From an uncultured Ruminococcus sp. (lineage in GTDB: Bacteria; Bacillota; Clostridia; Oscillospirales; Ruminococcaceae): a DNA stretch of 64,000 nucleotides. Positions 49,844 through 59,485 of the stretch are shown here, in pieces; the stretch's first letter is position 1; each line of letters starts with the position of its first letter. The notes beneath the pieces were generated by a model that was not told where the DNA came from, ran no database searches, and saw only the letters and a list, made by a program, of their open reading frames with translations. A program made the translations under genes and the position numbers. The DNA lies in the NCBI GenBank assembly GCA_900543145.1, contig UQPZ01000001.1, positions 330,301 to 394,300 on the forward strand, written 5' to 3'.

Positions 49844-50719
49844 TCATGCGCATACACAGGTTTTCTTTTTATCTGTACATGAACTTTCCTGGATTATTAT
49901 TTCTCCTGCGGCACTTTCATCGTCCATAATGATTTGGCTGACGGCAGGAACATATATATGTCCCGACTTAGGGTTTTTAATACTAAGAACCGGAGTGGTT
50001 ACAGTCGCCTCAACTTCAGATTTTTCAAAGCATAGATCGGTATCCGTCATTTCACAGTTTATAAGATTAAGCTGCTTACAGTAGCATAACGGCTGTGTAC
50101 CTATGATTTTACAATTTTCAAAAGTAACATTTTCACTGTACCATGCAAGATATTCGCCTTTAACAATACTGTTTCTTACAACTATATTTTTTGCGTGCCA
50201 AAAAGCGTCTTTGGTGTCAAAAACACAATTTTCAAACAAGCAGCTGTTAATATACTGAAATGAGTACTTCCCTTTAAACTGTACATTCTTAAAGGTCAGA
50301 TCTTCAGAACGCATCATAAAATATTCACTTTCGGCAGTACAGTTTTCCATTTCTAAGCCTCTGACCGACCATCCGAACTCCGGAGAAATAATATCACAGC
50401 CGTGAATTTTCACCTCGCCGCACTCCCTAAGCGCTTTAATGCCATACATTTTTGTATCAGAAATCTCGATTCGTTTGGAATACCAAAGAGCCGCACGGCA
50501 ATTCTCTGTCATAACAGAGTTTTTAATAATGAGATCTGTATCATGCCAGAATGGGTAACGTAGATTAAAAAAGCAATCGTCGGCGGTTATATCTCTTCCC
50601 TCTTTCAAAGCACTTTCTCCGTCGGCAGGACCGTCAAAAGCACAGTTTTTTACTATAATTCCGCTGCTTCCGTATAATGCTCTTTCCATATCGAAGGTAT
50701 TGTTTTCAATTATTCTCAT
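49844..50719 (-). CDS. DUF3737 family right-handed beta-helix protein
   Basis: The 291-aa protein is built of about ten repeats of 19-22 residues with the pattern (I/L/V)-x-(I/V/F)-x-N-(C/S)-x-(I/F), a right-handed parallel beta helix. It matches DUF3737, a family of cytoplasmic proteins in gut Firmicutes and others; the function is unknown. It starts MRIIENNTFDMERALYGS, the family signature, and ends with a Cys-rich tail (CTDKKKTCVCA). AAAGG lies before the ATG. It is transcribed with the small upstream gene (31-bp gap). Confidence 0.88.
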   Translation of the reverse strand: MRIIENNTFDMERALYGSSGIIVKNCAFDGPADGESALKEGRDITADDCFFNLRYPFWHDTDLIIKNSVMTENCRAALWYSKRIEISDTKMYGIKALRECGEVKIHGCDIISPEFGWSVRGLEMENCTAESEYFMMRSEDLTFKNVQFKGKYSFQYINSCLFENCVFDTKDAFWHAKNIVVRNSIVKGEYLAWYSENVTFENCKIIGTQPLCYCKQLNLINCEMTDTDLCFEKSEVEATVTTPVLSIKNPKSGHIYVPAVSQIIMDDESAAGEIIIQESSCTDKKKTCVCA

Positions 50720-50750
50720 AGCTTCTCATCCTTTCGGGGTTAAACTGTGT

Positions 50751-50975
50751 TTATCCTTTTTTGATCTGATAAACAAGATAATCAAGACAGTCTATCTGCT
50801 TTTGATTTTCATGCAGATCGTCAAGCAGTATCTGCCTGTGTTTTTCAAGCCTTTTTATTCCGCATAGAGTTTTTCCGTTTGCGAAGTCATTTAATACAGC
50901 TGCGATCGTATCACAATCGCACCCTGCGTCCTCTAAATTTTGTATTATTTTTGCAGATCCTTTGTTTTTTATCAT
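50751..50975 (-). CDS. Small helical protein of unknown function
   Basis: The 74-aa protein is charged and alpha-helical: NLEDAGCDCDTIAAVL, then a helix-rich C-terminus ending in a coiled-coil-like stretch (HENQKQIDCLDYLVYQIKKG) that resembles the C-terminal dimerisation helix of MerR regulators. No DNA-binding helix-turn-helix is present. AAAGGA is upstream of the ATG. It sits between DUF3737 and a divergent LysR gene. The function is unknown, possibly a partner of DUF3737. Confidence 0.75.
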   Translation of the reverse strand: MIKNKGSAKIIQNLEDAGCDCDTIAAVLNDFANGKTLCGIKRLEKHRQILLDDLHENQKQIDCLDYLVYQIKKG

Positions 50976-51099
50976 ATGGCCGCATCCTTTTTATGCTGAT
51001 GTTTTTCATACATAAATAACCGTATTATTTTTTCGTTACTTATATATTAGCACAAAGATTTTAAAATAGCAAATACTTATATTAAATAGTTAAATATGC

Positions 51100-51128
51100 T
51101 TGACAGGCATAGAAGAATATGCTATACT
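51100..51128 (+). promoter_or_regulatory. Promoter of the LysR gene
   Basis: TTGACA (51100-51105), 17-bp spacer, TATACT (51123-51128), 22 bp before the ATG. Confidence 0.7.
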
Positions 51129-51150
51129 GATGTTATTAAGGAGGATTCAT

Positions 51151-52035
51151 ATGGAATTACGCGTACTTCAATATTTTCTTGCAGCTGCAAGAGAACAGAG
51201 CATTACAGGAGCGTCTGAATATCTTCACCTTTCTCAGCCTACGTTGTCACGCCAGCTGAAGGACTTAGAGGAGGAGCTTGGAAAAAAACTATTTATACGA
51301 GGTAACCGCAGAATTACACTGACTGAAGAGGGCATGATCCTCCGTAAGCGCGCCGAGGAAATTACACAGCTGGTAAAGAAAACAGAGAACGAGATCGCAT
51401 TGTCTGACGAAACCGTAGCAGGAAATATTTTTATCGGAGCAGGAGAAACGGACGCAGTTAGATTTGTTATAAAAGCAGAACAAGAACTTAGGAACGAATA
51501 TCCGTTAGTACATTTTCATATGCAGAGCGGTGACAGAATGACTATATCTGAGAGCTTGGATAAAGGACTAGCTGATTTCGGATTAGTGTTCGGGGAAATT
51601 GATTCATCAAAATACGAATCAATAAAAATACCTTATTCAGACACCTGGGGAATTTTAATGCGCCGTGATTCACCGCTTTCAAAAAAGAAATTTATCGAGC
51701 CCGAGGACCTGTGGGATAAGCCTTTGATCCTTTCAAGACAGGAATGCACAGAGTCAGCGCTGCTTCCCTGGTTCAGACGTGAAAAAGATCAGCTTAATAT
51801 TATAGGAACCTATAACCTTTTATTCAACGCTTCTCTTATGGTCGAGGAAGGACTCGGATATGCACTGTGTCTTGATAAGATAATTAATGTATCAGGTGAC
51901 AGCAGGCTATGCTTCAGACCGTTATTTCCAAAAATGCAAATCGGTACGCATATTATCTGGAAAAAATATCAGGTGCTTACAAGACCGGCTGAACGATTTC
52001 TCGAACAACTAAGGAAAGCGCAGCCCAACAGCTGA
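51151..52035 (+). CDS. LysR family transcriptional regulator
   Basis: The 294-aa protein has an N-terminal winged HTH (about 1-65, LQYFLAAAREQSITGASEYL and SQPTLSRQLKDLEEELG) and a C-terminal effector-binding domain (about 90-290). The ATG at 51151 has AAGGAGG upstream; the longer frame from 51100 starts in the promoter. It is divergent from the DUF3737 gene pair, so it probably controls that pair and/or the nearby dehydrogenase genes (inference from the usual LysR arrangement). The inducer is unknown. Confidence 0.93.
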   Translation: MELRVLQYFLAAAREQSITGASEYLHLSQPTLSRQLKDLEEELGKKLFIRGNRRITLTEEGMILRKRAEEITQLVKKTENEIALSDETVAGNIFIGAGETDAVRFVIKAEQELRNEYPLVHFHMQSGDRMTISESLDKGLADFGLVFGEIDSSKYESIKIPYSDTWGILMRRDSPLSKKKFIEPEDLWDKPLILSRQECTESALLPWFRREKDQLNIIGTYNLLFNASLMVEEGLGYALCLDKIINVSGDSRLCFRPLFPKMQIGTHIIWKKYQVLTRPAERFLEQLRKAQPNS

Positions 52036-52132
52036 ACGCATCTATGGTATATGCGCTACGTTATTTATAATATCTGAAAATATATACGCTCAGCAACTCA
52101 TACCAGCCAGTCTTTCTAATCATATAAACATA

Positions 52133-52172
52133 AAAAAACCGCATATTCCGAAAAAGAAAACACGGCTTTTTA
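52133..52172 (-). terminator. Probable terminator of the D-lactate dehydrogenase gene
   Basis: A short, imperfect AAAAGCCG/CGGTTTT-type stem followed by seven T on the minus strand, 13 nt past the stop codon. Confidence 0.4.
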
Positions 52173-52184
52173 AGGGTCTATAAA

Positions 52185-53216
52185 TTAAAAGCAATTTTGT
52201 CTGCGATTTCTTTTACACTCGCCGATACTCTCACAATTATAGCATATCTCGTTTTCAATATGCTTACCGGCGAAAAAGTCAGATATATTTCTTATTGTTG
52301 TATAAGCAATACTGTCAAGAGCTTCTTCAGTAAGAAATGCCTGATGAGAGGTGATAATAACATTCGGCATAGACAGCAGTCTTGCCAGCGTGTCGTCGTG
52401 AAGAATATGTCCGGACTTATCCTCAAAAAACAGATCGGTTTCCTCCTCATAAACATCAAGACAGGCAGCGCCTACCTTTTTGCTCTTGATCCCCTCAAGC
52501 AATGCTTCAGCATCAATCAGAGAACCTCGGGAAGTATTGAGTATTATTACTCCGTCCTTCATTTTTTCAATAGATTCTGTACAGATCATATGATTATTCT
52601 CATTTGTCAGAGGACAATGCAGAGAAATAATATCGCTTTCAGAATACAGCTCTTCAAGAGATACATACTTCGCTTTAACTTCCTTTGACGGAAACTTGTC
52701 GTATGCCAGAACTCTCATTCCAAATCCGTTGCAGATATTTACAAATGCTTTTCCTATTTTTCCGGTACCGATAATACCCACAGTTTTCTGATAAAGATTC
52801 ATTCCCACAAGTCCTGAGATACTGAAATTGAAATCCCTGGTACGATTATAAGCCTTGTGGATACGCCGAACAGAGGTCATGAGCAAAGCCGCAGTATGTT
52901 CTGCGATTGCTTCCGGTGAGTAGGCAGGAACGCGTACAATATGAATTTTTTCATAGGCGGCTTTTACATTTACATTGTTAAAACCTGCACAGCGAAGCGC
53001 GATCAGCTTAATACCATATGAATACAATGCTTTTACAACTGCTTCATTCAGTTCGTCATTAACGAAAACAATCACAGTATCAAACCCCTTAGCCAATGAA
53101 ACAGTGGACTCATCAAGCTTTACAGTAAAGTATTTAATGAACAGTTCTTCACTTTTGATTTTATCAAATGATTCAATATCATATGGCTTTGAGTCAAACA
53201 TAGCCGCTTTGATCAT
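52185..53216 (-). CDS. ldhA: D-lactate dehydrogenase (2-hydroxyacid dehydrogenase family)
   Basis: The 343-aa NAD-dependent enzyme reduces pyruvate to D-lactate. It has the NAD motif GIIGTGKIGKAF, the catalytic arginine region ILNTSRGSL, the glutamate segment DVYEEE and the histidine in TSHQAFL. The C-terminus carries an unusual Cys-rich tail (CYNCESIGEC and a later C, ending NCF) after the domain. AAGGAG lies before the ATG. Other D-2-hydroxyacids are possible substrates. It is transcribed alone. Confidence 0.88.
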   Translation of the reverse strand: MIKAAMFDSKPYDIESFDKIKSEELFIKYFTVKLDESTVSLAKGFDTVIVFVNDELNEAVVKALYSYGIKLIALRCAGFNNVNVKAAYEKIHIVRVPAYSPEAIAEHTAALLMTSVRRIHKAYNRTRDFNFSISGLVGMNLYQKTVGIIGTGKIGKAFVNICNGFGMRVLAYDKFPSKEVKAKYVSLEELYSESDIISLHCPLTNENNHMICTESIEKMKDGVIILNTSRGSLIDAEALLEGIKSKKVGAACLDVYEEETDLFFEDKSGHILHDDTLARLLSMPNVIITSHQAFLTEEALDSIAYTTIRNISDFFAGKHIENEICYNCESIGECKRNRRQNCF

Positions 53217-53350
53217 AATTTTCTTCTCCTTAATCTTCTCAATAGCTTGATTTTTTATATTAAATTAACTCCTAAAAACAGCGGTAACCCATAGCGCGTC
53301 GTTTCAGTATCAATATCTCTATAATTTTTTGTGCTTTACTACATAATATT

Positions 53351-53378
53351 GCCCCTGATCTCTAAAAAAATCAGGGGC
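53351..53378 (-). terminator. Hairpin downstream of the hybrid kinase gene
   Basis: A 9-bp GC-rich stem (53351-53359 with 53370-53378) with a 10-nt loop, 82 nt past the stop codon. T runs are weak on both strands. Confidence 0.5.
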
Positions 53379-53459
53379 TTATTAACATTTACAAAAATTT
53401 AATGTACAGTTGGAAAGTATATTTAATTAAGTTTGTGTCTTTCTATTAAGCGCTGTCAG

Positions 53460-56400
53460 CTACCTTTTCAGTAATTGACAAAGCGTATTTTTTAAGTTCT
53501 TTACATCAATAGGTTTGGCAATATGAGCGTTCATACCGGAATCCAGTGCAGACTTAACATCTTCTGCGAATGCGTTCGCTGTCATAGCAATTATCGGTAT
53601 TTCTGCAGCATCAGGGCGCTGCATACCCCGTATCAGCCTAGCAGCCTCATAACCGTTCATTCTTGGCATCTGAATATCCATAAGAATTGCGTTATAAGTT
53701 CCGGCCTCAGTTTTATAAAACTCATCTGCCGCCTGCTTACCGTCCGTCTTAACCACATACTCTGCACCGAACAGATCCAGAAGTCCGCAGATAATTTCGG
53801 CATTTATAGCATTATCCTCAGCTATGAGAATACGGCATCCGGACAGAATGGCTGAATCGCCAGCATTAAGACTGCCGCTATCAGAAGAACCTGATTTGCC
53901 GCAGCAATCGTGTGCAATTTCAAATTCAAGCTCGACCTTAAACACACTTCCCTTACCTACCTGACTGTCGACGGTTATCCTTCCTCCCATAAGGTCTATC
54001 AGGCCCTTCGTTATACTTAATCCAAGGCCCGTTCCCTCAATCTGCTCTGAATTTTTACTTCGGACAAACGGCGAGAATATATCTGAAAAATATTCTTCTG
54101 GTATGCCTATTCCGGTGTCCTTAACCGTAAAACGATAACAGACAAAATTCCGCTTGGTTGGCTCGATCTCCTCTGTCAGGAAATCCACGCTTCCTCCCTT
54201 ATGAGTAAACTTTACCGCATTGCTTAAAAGATTGATCAGAATTTGATTGATCCGCAAGGGATCACCATAAAAGCAGAAATGTGATATTCCCTCTGTACGG
54301 ACGGTAAATTCAATACCCGACTCTCTGGCCTGAGGAGAAATAATATCTGAAAGCTGCTCAAGTAGTTCAGAAAGACATATTACCCTTTTGTTCAGTTCTA
54401 TTTTTGAACCGTCTATCTTGCTCATATCCAGTACATCGTTTATCAGGCTGAGAAGATGCTTAGAAGAAACGGAAATTTTCTTAAGGTATTCTTTCACAAG
54501 ATCGGTATCGTCAAGATGTGCAAAAGCCAGCGCCGTCATTCCCATTATCGCGTTCATAGGGGTTCGTATATCGTGGCTCATCGCAGAAAGAAAATCGCTT
54601 TTCGCATGATCTGCTTTACGCGCCGACTCAAGGGCATTTTGCAGTTCGATCTGTGATTTTCTTTCCGCTGCCAGCATATCGGTAATATCAGCACGCACCA
54701 GACAAACTGTTCTGTGATTCTGATCTCCCCAAAGGACATTGATCTGATTATACCTGTCTTCCTTATCTGTTCGGTAAGACAGCAGGAATTCATACCCCGC
54801 CGGTTCTTCCTCAAGACGTTTCAGCATTGTGTCCAGTTTAAGCTCTTTAGCCTTTCCTTCCTGTTTTACTTCATTCTTATTGACATAACTCTCAATTTCA
54901 TTTTCATAATTTTCTATAATATAAGGAGGAAGATTTTCCAAAACTGTCTGACGCGTATACATTGTCATTCTTTTTGTACTTACATCAATAAAACCGGCAA
55001 GATCAAAAGTATAAGCTATCATATTGAGCAGCCCCTGCTGCTCTCTGACAGAATCAGTAATATCCGTTCTTGATAAACAGATACGTCCGAACCGAAGATC
55101 TATAGCTGTAACAGTCATATTCTTGGTACGGATATCTCCGTTGTCGTCGGCTATAGAATAAGAAAAAGTATATGATTCTTCCTTTTGCAGACGTTTCATC
55201 ATTATTTCCGGATCCAGACTCTTTCTATATGCTTCTCTATCTTTCGGAACTATTCTCATAAGCATACTGCTCATCCATTGAGTATGGACACCGCTTTCGG
55301 GCGGAATAAGATTTGAACCCTCATTTAAAGATATAACCTTATATTTATCTTTAAGAACATCTACATCTACTACAAAATCATGACCGGTCAATGATAATTG
55401 ATTAAGTATACGGGCGGATATAGTTTGTTCAGTTATATCCGTAACTGTTAAAATACCGGTCAGATCCTCTGTATCCGGCTCGGATACCATGTTCATTTTA
55501 AATTGTACGAATCTTCCCGAAGGTTCATTCGGCAGCTTGACAAAACAATCAAAAATATGTACCGTTTCATTTCTCTTAAATGCTGCAAGAGCCGGTGAAT
55601 CCAAGAATATATCAAGGAATTTACGGCGTTCAGAACCATCTTCGATCATTTCTGAAAGTCCGGTAAAAAACTTGTCACGATCTGATCCGAATTTTCCAAG
55701 GGGGTTCAGATTTATATAATCGATTATCTCAAGTATTTTATTCTGTGTTATATTACAGTGTCCGACAATCAGAGCGTTCGGATCCGGCGTCCGGTAATGC
55801 CTTAAAATCAGATCCTTATATTGCCGGCGGACACGTTCATGTTCTTCTATCTCTTTGGTAATATCGCAATAAATAGCATAGATACGTTTTTCTCCGTTCT
55901 GATTGGAAATTATAGAAAAAGATACCTTCGTCCATAGATAACCGTCTGTTCCTTTTTTTATTCGGTAAGATGTTTCATAATAATTATCATGTCCGGCAAT
56001 ATATTTTTTCAGCTCTTTCCGTATACGTTTTATATCATCCGGGTGTATGCCACTGGTTGCATCATATCGGTAAACATCCCAAGCTTCTTCAAAAGTCATA
56101 TCAGTCATAGCGGCAAAACCGTCAGAAATGTATTCAGGTATCATAGTACCGTCTTTTTCATAGCGAACAACAGCGATACCGCCCGGAAGATTTTTTACAA
56201 CAGTCTGAAGATACTCCTCCAGCCGTTCCTTTTCCTTTTTCATCTTTACTTCTTCGGTAGCGTCACGCACAAATTTTATGTATGCAGGAACACCATTCCA
56301 ATCAGCCTCTATAAATCGGGTTATATATACCCGGCCTGAGCTGTTAACAGTCATCTCATGCTCAAGACCGTCGGCTTCCCTGTTCTTCAGAGTACAAAAT

Positions 56401-58079
56401 TCACATGGTGAATCTTTGCCGTGAAGCGCCGCATAACATTTTTGAACTGTATTTGCAGAGCTGAAAGAAAATAAGTCCTTTGAATCATTTACATAAAGAA
56501 GATCATAATTTTCCTTATCTATAACATATATACCGTCAGCGGATTCATTGGCTATACGCTGAAAAAGCTGAGCTTCAGCTGACATTCCGGTATAAACGGC
56601 ATAAAATCTCGTAACGTTTGATAACGGACCCATCCTCCTGCCGTTCAGATGAATCCATATCAGGCTGCCGTTTTTATGCTTCATTCTATAAGAAATATCC
56701 AATACGTCACCGCTCAAAAGCGCCGCCTTTGCCGCAGTAAGCACTCTATCCCTATCCGGTGCATATACGATGTTCATTGCATCGTTGTGCACCAATTCCT
56801 GAAATTCCTCCCGTGTATGCCCTGAGATAGCCGTAACGCCGTCTGAATAAAAGGTCGGGATAAAACGCTCTCCTTCAACCCGATAACTGGCTATTCCGCC
56901 CGGAATTGAGTTTACCAGATGATCAAGCAGAAGCTGAGCTTCCTTCAGCTCGTTAATATTGTGAAAAACGCACTGAAGCAACGGACAGCCGTCTTTTTCA
57001 CCGATCTGCTTTGCCTGCATATGAACCCACACGATATTACCGCTGCGATGCTGCTTACGATACTCAAAATCCGCTACCGTATGTTTATTAAGAGCCTTGC
57101 GGAGATTGGATATTACCATATCTTTATCTTTATAATAGATTATTGCTGTGGCGTTTTGCTTGACCAACTCACTGTATTCATCTGAAGTATATCCGGAAAG
57201 CTCAGGTACTCCGTCAGAAAAATACAATGTTTCAAATATATCTGATACCTTATAAATTGCAACTCCTCCAGGTATCGCATTTATTATATTCTGAGTTTTT
57301 ATATTTGCGGCAGTCAGCTCATTCTCCAGTTTCTTATATTCGCTTACGTCGCTGTATACACAATAAAGCAGCTTTGTATTGTCTTCCTCCTGCACGACAG
57401 TACCTTCAAGACGGATCCAGCGGTATAATCCCATCTGATCGTTCCAGACCCTGTATGTATGACTAAGATTACTGTTATTGGAGGCAGCTTCTTTAACCTT
57501 TTCCTTCAAAAGGCTTAGATCTTCACGATGAACGCCCATATATTCAGTCGCACGCTCCATCGCTTGGATATGATCGTCAGAATAGCCCAGCAGCGCATAA
57601 AACGCCGGATTATGAAAAACCGGGAAAATCTTATTTTCTACAATACGATAGACGCACAGACCGCATGGAATATTTCCAAAGGTCGACTCAAGTTTTTTCT
57701 TGATCGCTTCTGAATGTTCTTCCTTTTTTTTCTTTTTTGTAATATCCGAAACATATTCAATATGCGCAGGTCTTCCGTTCCAATCAATAATTTTTCCGCT
57801 GAGCTCATAGATACACATTGTTTGAGGATGCAGGAACTCACGTGTAAATAGTTCGCCGCGGTTAATACGTCCGGCATGACAAAAAGAGCATGGCTTATCA
57901 AAACCTGCTAAATGATAACAGCAGCAGTCCTCAAAACCGTCTTTAGGCAGTAATATTTCCTTTGCCAACTGGTTTGCATACAAAACCTTTTTGCTTTCTA
58001 TCTCACTGACAAATATCGCTACCGGGACATTATCTAGCATAGCCGTAAGCTGTTCCATCGTCAGAAATTCTTCCGTCAT
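53460..58079 (-). CDS. Large multi-PAS hybrid sensor histidine kinase
   Basis: The 1539-aa protein has no membrane segment and seems cytoplasmic. About eight to nine PAS-type modules fill residues 1-1150; two of them carry a cysteine cluster (CYHLAGFDKPCSFC near residue 65, and CYAALHGKDSPCEFC near 545). Then come HisKA with the phospho-histidine in SAMSHDIRTPMNAI (about 1170), a HATPase domain (DTGIGIPEEY, EGTGLGLSI) and a C-terminal receiver with the phospho-Asp in LMDIQMPRMNG (about 1465). All catalytic residues look intact. The start at 58079 (MTEEFLTMEQL) is preferred, though its binding site is weak. No cognate output gene is adjacent. Confidence 0.9.
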   Translation of the reverse strand: MTEEFLTMEQLTAMLDNVPVAIFVSEIESKKVLYANQLAKEILLPKDGFEDCCCYHLAGFDKPCSFCHAGRINRGELFTREFLHPQTMCIYELSGKIIDWNGRPAHIEYVSDITKKKKKEEHSEAIKKKLESTFGNIPCGLCVYRIVENKIFPVFHNPAFYALLGYSDDHIQAMERATEYMGVHREDLSLLKEKVKEAASNNSNLSHTYRVWNDQMGLYRWIRLEGTVVQEEDNTKLLYCVYSDVSEYKKLENELTAANIKTQNIINAIPGGVAIYKVSDIFETLYFSDGVPELSGYTSDEYSELVKQNATAIIYYKDKDMVISNLRKALNKHTVADFEYRKQHRSGNIVWVHMQAKQIGEKDGCPLLQCVFHNINELKEAQLLLDHLVNSIPGGIASYRVEGERFIPTFYSDGVTAISGHTREEFQELVHNDAMNIVYAPDRDRVLTAAKAALLSGDVLDISYRMKHKNGSLIWIHLNGRRMGPLSNVTRFYAVYTGMSAEAQLFQRIANESADGIYVIDKENYDLLYVNDSKDLFSFSSANTVQKCYAALHGKDSPCEFCTLKNREADGLEHEMTVNSSGRVYITRFIEADWNGVPAYIKFVRDATEEVKMKKEKERLEEYLQTVVKNLPGGIAVVRYEKDGTMIPEYISDGFAAMTDMTFEEAWDVYRYDATSGIHPDDIKRIRKELKKYIAGHDNYYETSYRIKKGTDGYLWTKVSFSIISNQNGEKRIYAIYCDITKEIEEHERVRRQYKDLILRHYRTPDPNALIVGHCNITQNKILEIIDYINLNPLGKFGSDRDKFFTGLSEMIEDGSERRKFLDIFLDSPALAAFKRNETVHIFDCFVKLPNEPSGRFVQFKMNMVSEPDTEDLTGILTVTDITEQTISARILNQLSLTGHDFVVDVDVLKDKYKVISLNEGSNLIPPESGVHTQWMSSMLMRIVPKDREAYRKSLDPEIMMKRLQKEESYTFSYSIADDNGDIRTKNMTVTAIDLRFGRICLSRTDITDSVREQQGLLNMIAYTFDLAGFIDVSTKRMTMYTRQTVLENLPPYIIENYENEIESYVNKNEVKQEGKAKELKLDTMLKRLEEEPAGYEFLLSYRTDKEDRYNQINVLWGDQNHRTVCLVRADITDMLAAERKSQIELQNALESARKADHAKSDFLSAMSHDIRTPMNAIMGMTALAFAHLDDTDLVKEYLKKISVSSKHLLSLINDVLDMSKIDGSKIELNKRVICLSELLEQLSDIISPQARESGIEFTVRTEGISHFCFYGDPLRINQILINLLSNAVKFTHKGGSVDFLTEEIEPTKRNFVCYRFTVKDTGIGIPEEYFSDIFSPFVRSKNSEQIEGTGLGLSITKGLIDLMGGRITVDSQVGKGSVFKVELEFEIAHDCCGKSGSSDSGSLNAGDSAILSGCRILIAEDNAINAEIICGLLDLFGAEYVVKTDGKQAADEFYKTEAGTYNAILMDIQMPRMNGYEAARLIRGMQRPDAAEIPIIAMTANAFAEDVKSALDSGMNAHIAKPIDVKNLKNTLCQLLKR

Positions 58080-58398
58080 TTCGTTCACATTCTTTCCGCT
58101 TATTTTCAGGAAAATCAAACTTTACTGCTTATTATACAAGAACGCTTACGAAAAGGTTTCTGCTGCGGCAATCATCCTGATTAGGTTAATTACCGAATTT
58201 AAATTTACAGTGTTGATTCTCAGTTATACATTACATTTCATTAAGCAAGTATGTTATTACTTTTATTATATCTCATATTAAAATTTTTGTCAATTAAAAT
58301 AATAATATAGCGGCTTTAATATAGTATTAAAAAATAAATTTGTAGATATAGAACAGATAAAATCGAATATATCATATCTGTAAATAAAGTAAAGAAAA
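58080..58398. other. AT-rich gap upstream of the hybrid kinase
   Basis: I see no gene, strong promoter or repeat here. It contains the probable kinase promoter region, which I could not resolve. Confidence 0.4.
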
Positions 58399-58510
58399 AA
58401 GGCAGCCGATCGGCTGCCTTCTAACTTGTGTAAAAATTTTGGAGAGGATGAAACGAGCTAAGAGTTTATTCACTTAGTGTGTTCATTCTTTTTTCTTTCT
58501 TTGTTCTACA
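58392..58510 (-). ncRNA. Candidate small RNA, about 120 nt
   Basis: A self-contained transcription unit lies between pyrE and the hybrid kinase: promoter at 58517-58544, no open frame beyond six codons, and a strong terminator (perfect 10-bp stem with a 2-nt loop at 58399-58420, followed by TTTTTTC on the minus strand). A 5-bp CTAAG/CTTAG stem is visible in the middle. I do not recognise an Rfam family. Confidence 0.5.
58399..58420 (-). terminator. Terminator of the candidate small RNA
   Basis: A perfect 10-bp palindromic stem (58399-58408 with 58411-58420) followed by TTTTTTCTTT on the minus strand. Confidence 0.75.
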
Positions 58511-58516
58511 ATTAAT

Positions 58517-58544
58517 ATTATACTCAATAAGAAAGAAACATCAA
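58517..58544 (-). promoter_or_regulatory. Promoter of the candidate small RNA
   Basis: TTGATG (58539-58544), 16-bp spacer, TATAAT (58517-58522) on the minus strand. Confidence 0.55.
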
Positions 58545-58701
58545 GAACAATACAATTACATTTTACTACAGATCGTTTACAATTGACATTTTCTGCTGTA
58601 ACCGTTCTGGCACCTTTTTATTTGCAAAATTTACCTTGAAATAATCAAGAAATTATAAAGCGTATAAATAGTTTTTATAATATCTGCCGCTGTTTATACC
58701 G

Positions 58702-59361
58702 CTATTCAGCTGCGCCGTATTCCGCACGGTATTCAAGCATTTTATCAAGGTACTCCCTGCCGTCTACTATTCCGTCCTCTATGGCTTTAATTATATCGTT
58801 TATATTAACTATAGAATAAACCTTAACTCCGAAGTCTATATACGCCTGCTGTATAGCTGAAAGCTCTGTATCAAGCGCTTTTTCCATTCTGTCAACTGTA
58901 ATGACCATACCGGTTACGTCAACGTCGGCAGCAGATTTAAGCTTTGGCATAGATTCGTGAAGAGCCTTTCCGGAGGTCATAACGTCATCAATTATAATAA
59001 CCTTTTCATTATCGCTCAGCTTCTTTCCGACAAACATTCCGCCTTCCCCGTGATCTTTTGCTTCCTTTCTGTCAAAGCAGTAGGAAACATCGGCTCCGTA
59101 TTTGGTCCCCAGTGCAATTGCAGCCGAAACTGCAAGAGGAATACCCTTATAAGCGGGTCCGAAAAGGGTTTCTACGGGAATTTTGTTATCCATAATACAA
59201 TCCGCATAAAATCCGCCTAGCTTCGCAAGCTGAGCGCCGGTCTTATAATTTCCGCAGTTTATAAAATACGGCGCCTTTCTGCCGCTTTTCAAAGTAAAAT
59301 CTCCGAATGTAAGCACTCCGCTGTCTGCCATGAATTTAATAAACTCTTCCTTATAAGTCAT
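58702..59361 (-). CDS. pyrE: Orotate phosphoribosyltransferase
   Basis: It makes OMP from orotate and PRPP in pyrimidine synthesis. The 219-aa protein has the N-terminal TFGDFTLKSGRKAPYF segment, the GPAYKGIPLA loop, DRKEAKDHGEGG (flexible loop) and the PRPP-binding motif VIIIDDVMTSGKA. It is separate from the other pyr genes, with its own promoter at 59396-59424. GGGAAG lies before the ATG. No PyrR-type attenuator is seen in the short leader. Confidence 0.95.
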   Translation of the reverse strand: MTYKEEFIKFMADSGVLTFGDFTLKSGRKAPYFINCGNYKTGAQLAKLGGFYADCIMDNKIPVETLFGPAYKGIPLAVSAAIALGTKYGADVSYCFDRKEAKDHGEGGMFVGKKLSDNEKVIIIDDVMTSGKALHESMPKLKSAADVDVTGMVITVDRMEKALDTELSAIQQAYIDFGVKVYSIVNINDIIKAIEDGIVDGREYLDKMLEYRAEYGAAE

Positions 59362-59395
59362 AAGCTTTACTTCCCTTCAATTTAAATCTATATAC

Positions 59396-59424
59396 ATTAT
59401 ATCATATCCAAGTCCTTGTTGCAA
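59396..59424 (-). promoter_or_regulatory. Promoter of pyrE
   Basis: TTGCAA (59419-59424), 17-bp spacer, TGA-TATAAT (59396-59401) on the minus strand. Confidence 0.7.
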
Positions 59425-59485
59425 GTACCGAAAATGCGTTTTTTATCAGGACAAAAATATCCCGCATTTCAGAGAAGATATTCTG

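Noticed and set aside
59365..59485. Terminator after the M15 peptidase
   Set aside because: The GAAATGCG/CGCATTTT pair near 59430-59470 has a 27-nt loop and no T run in the right place.
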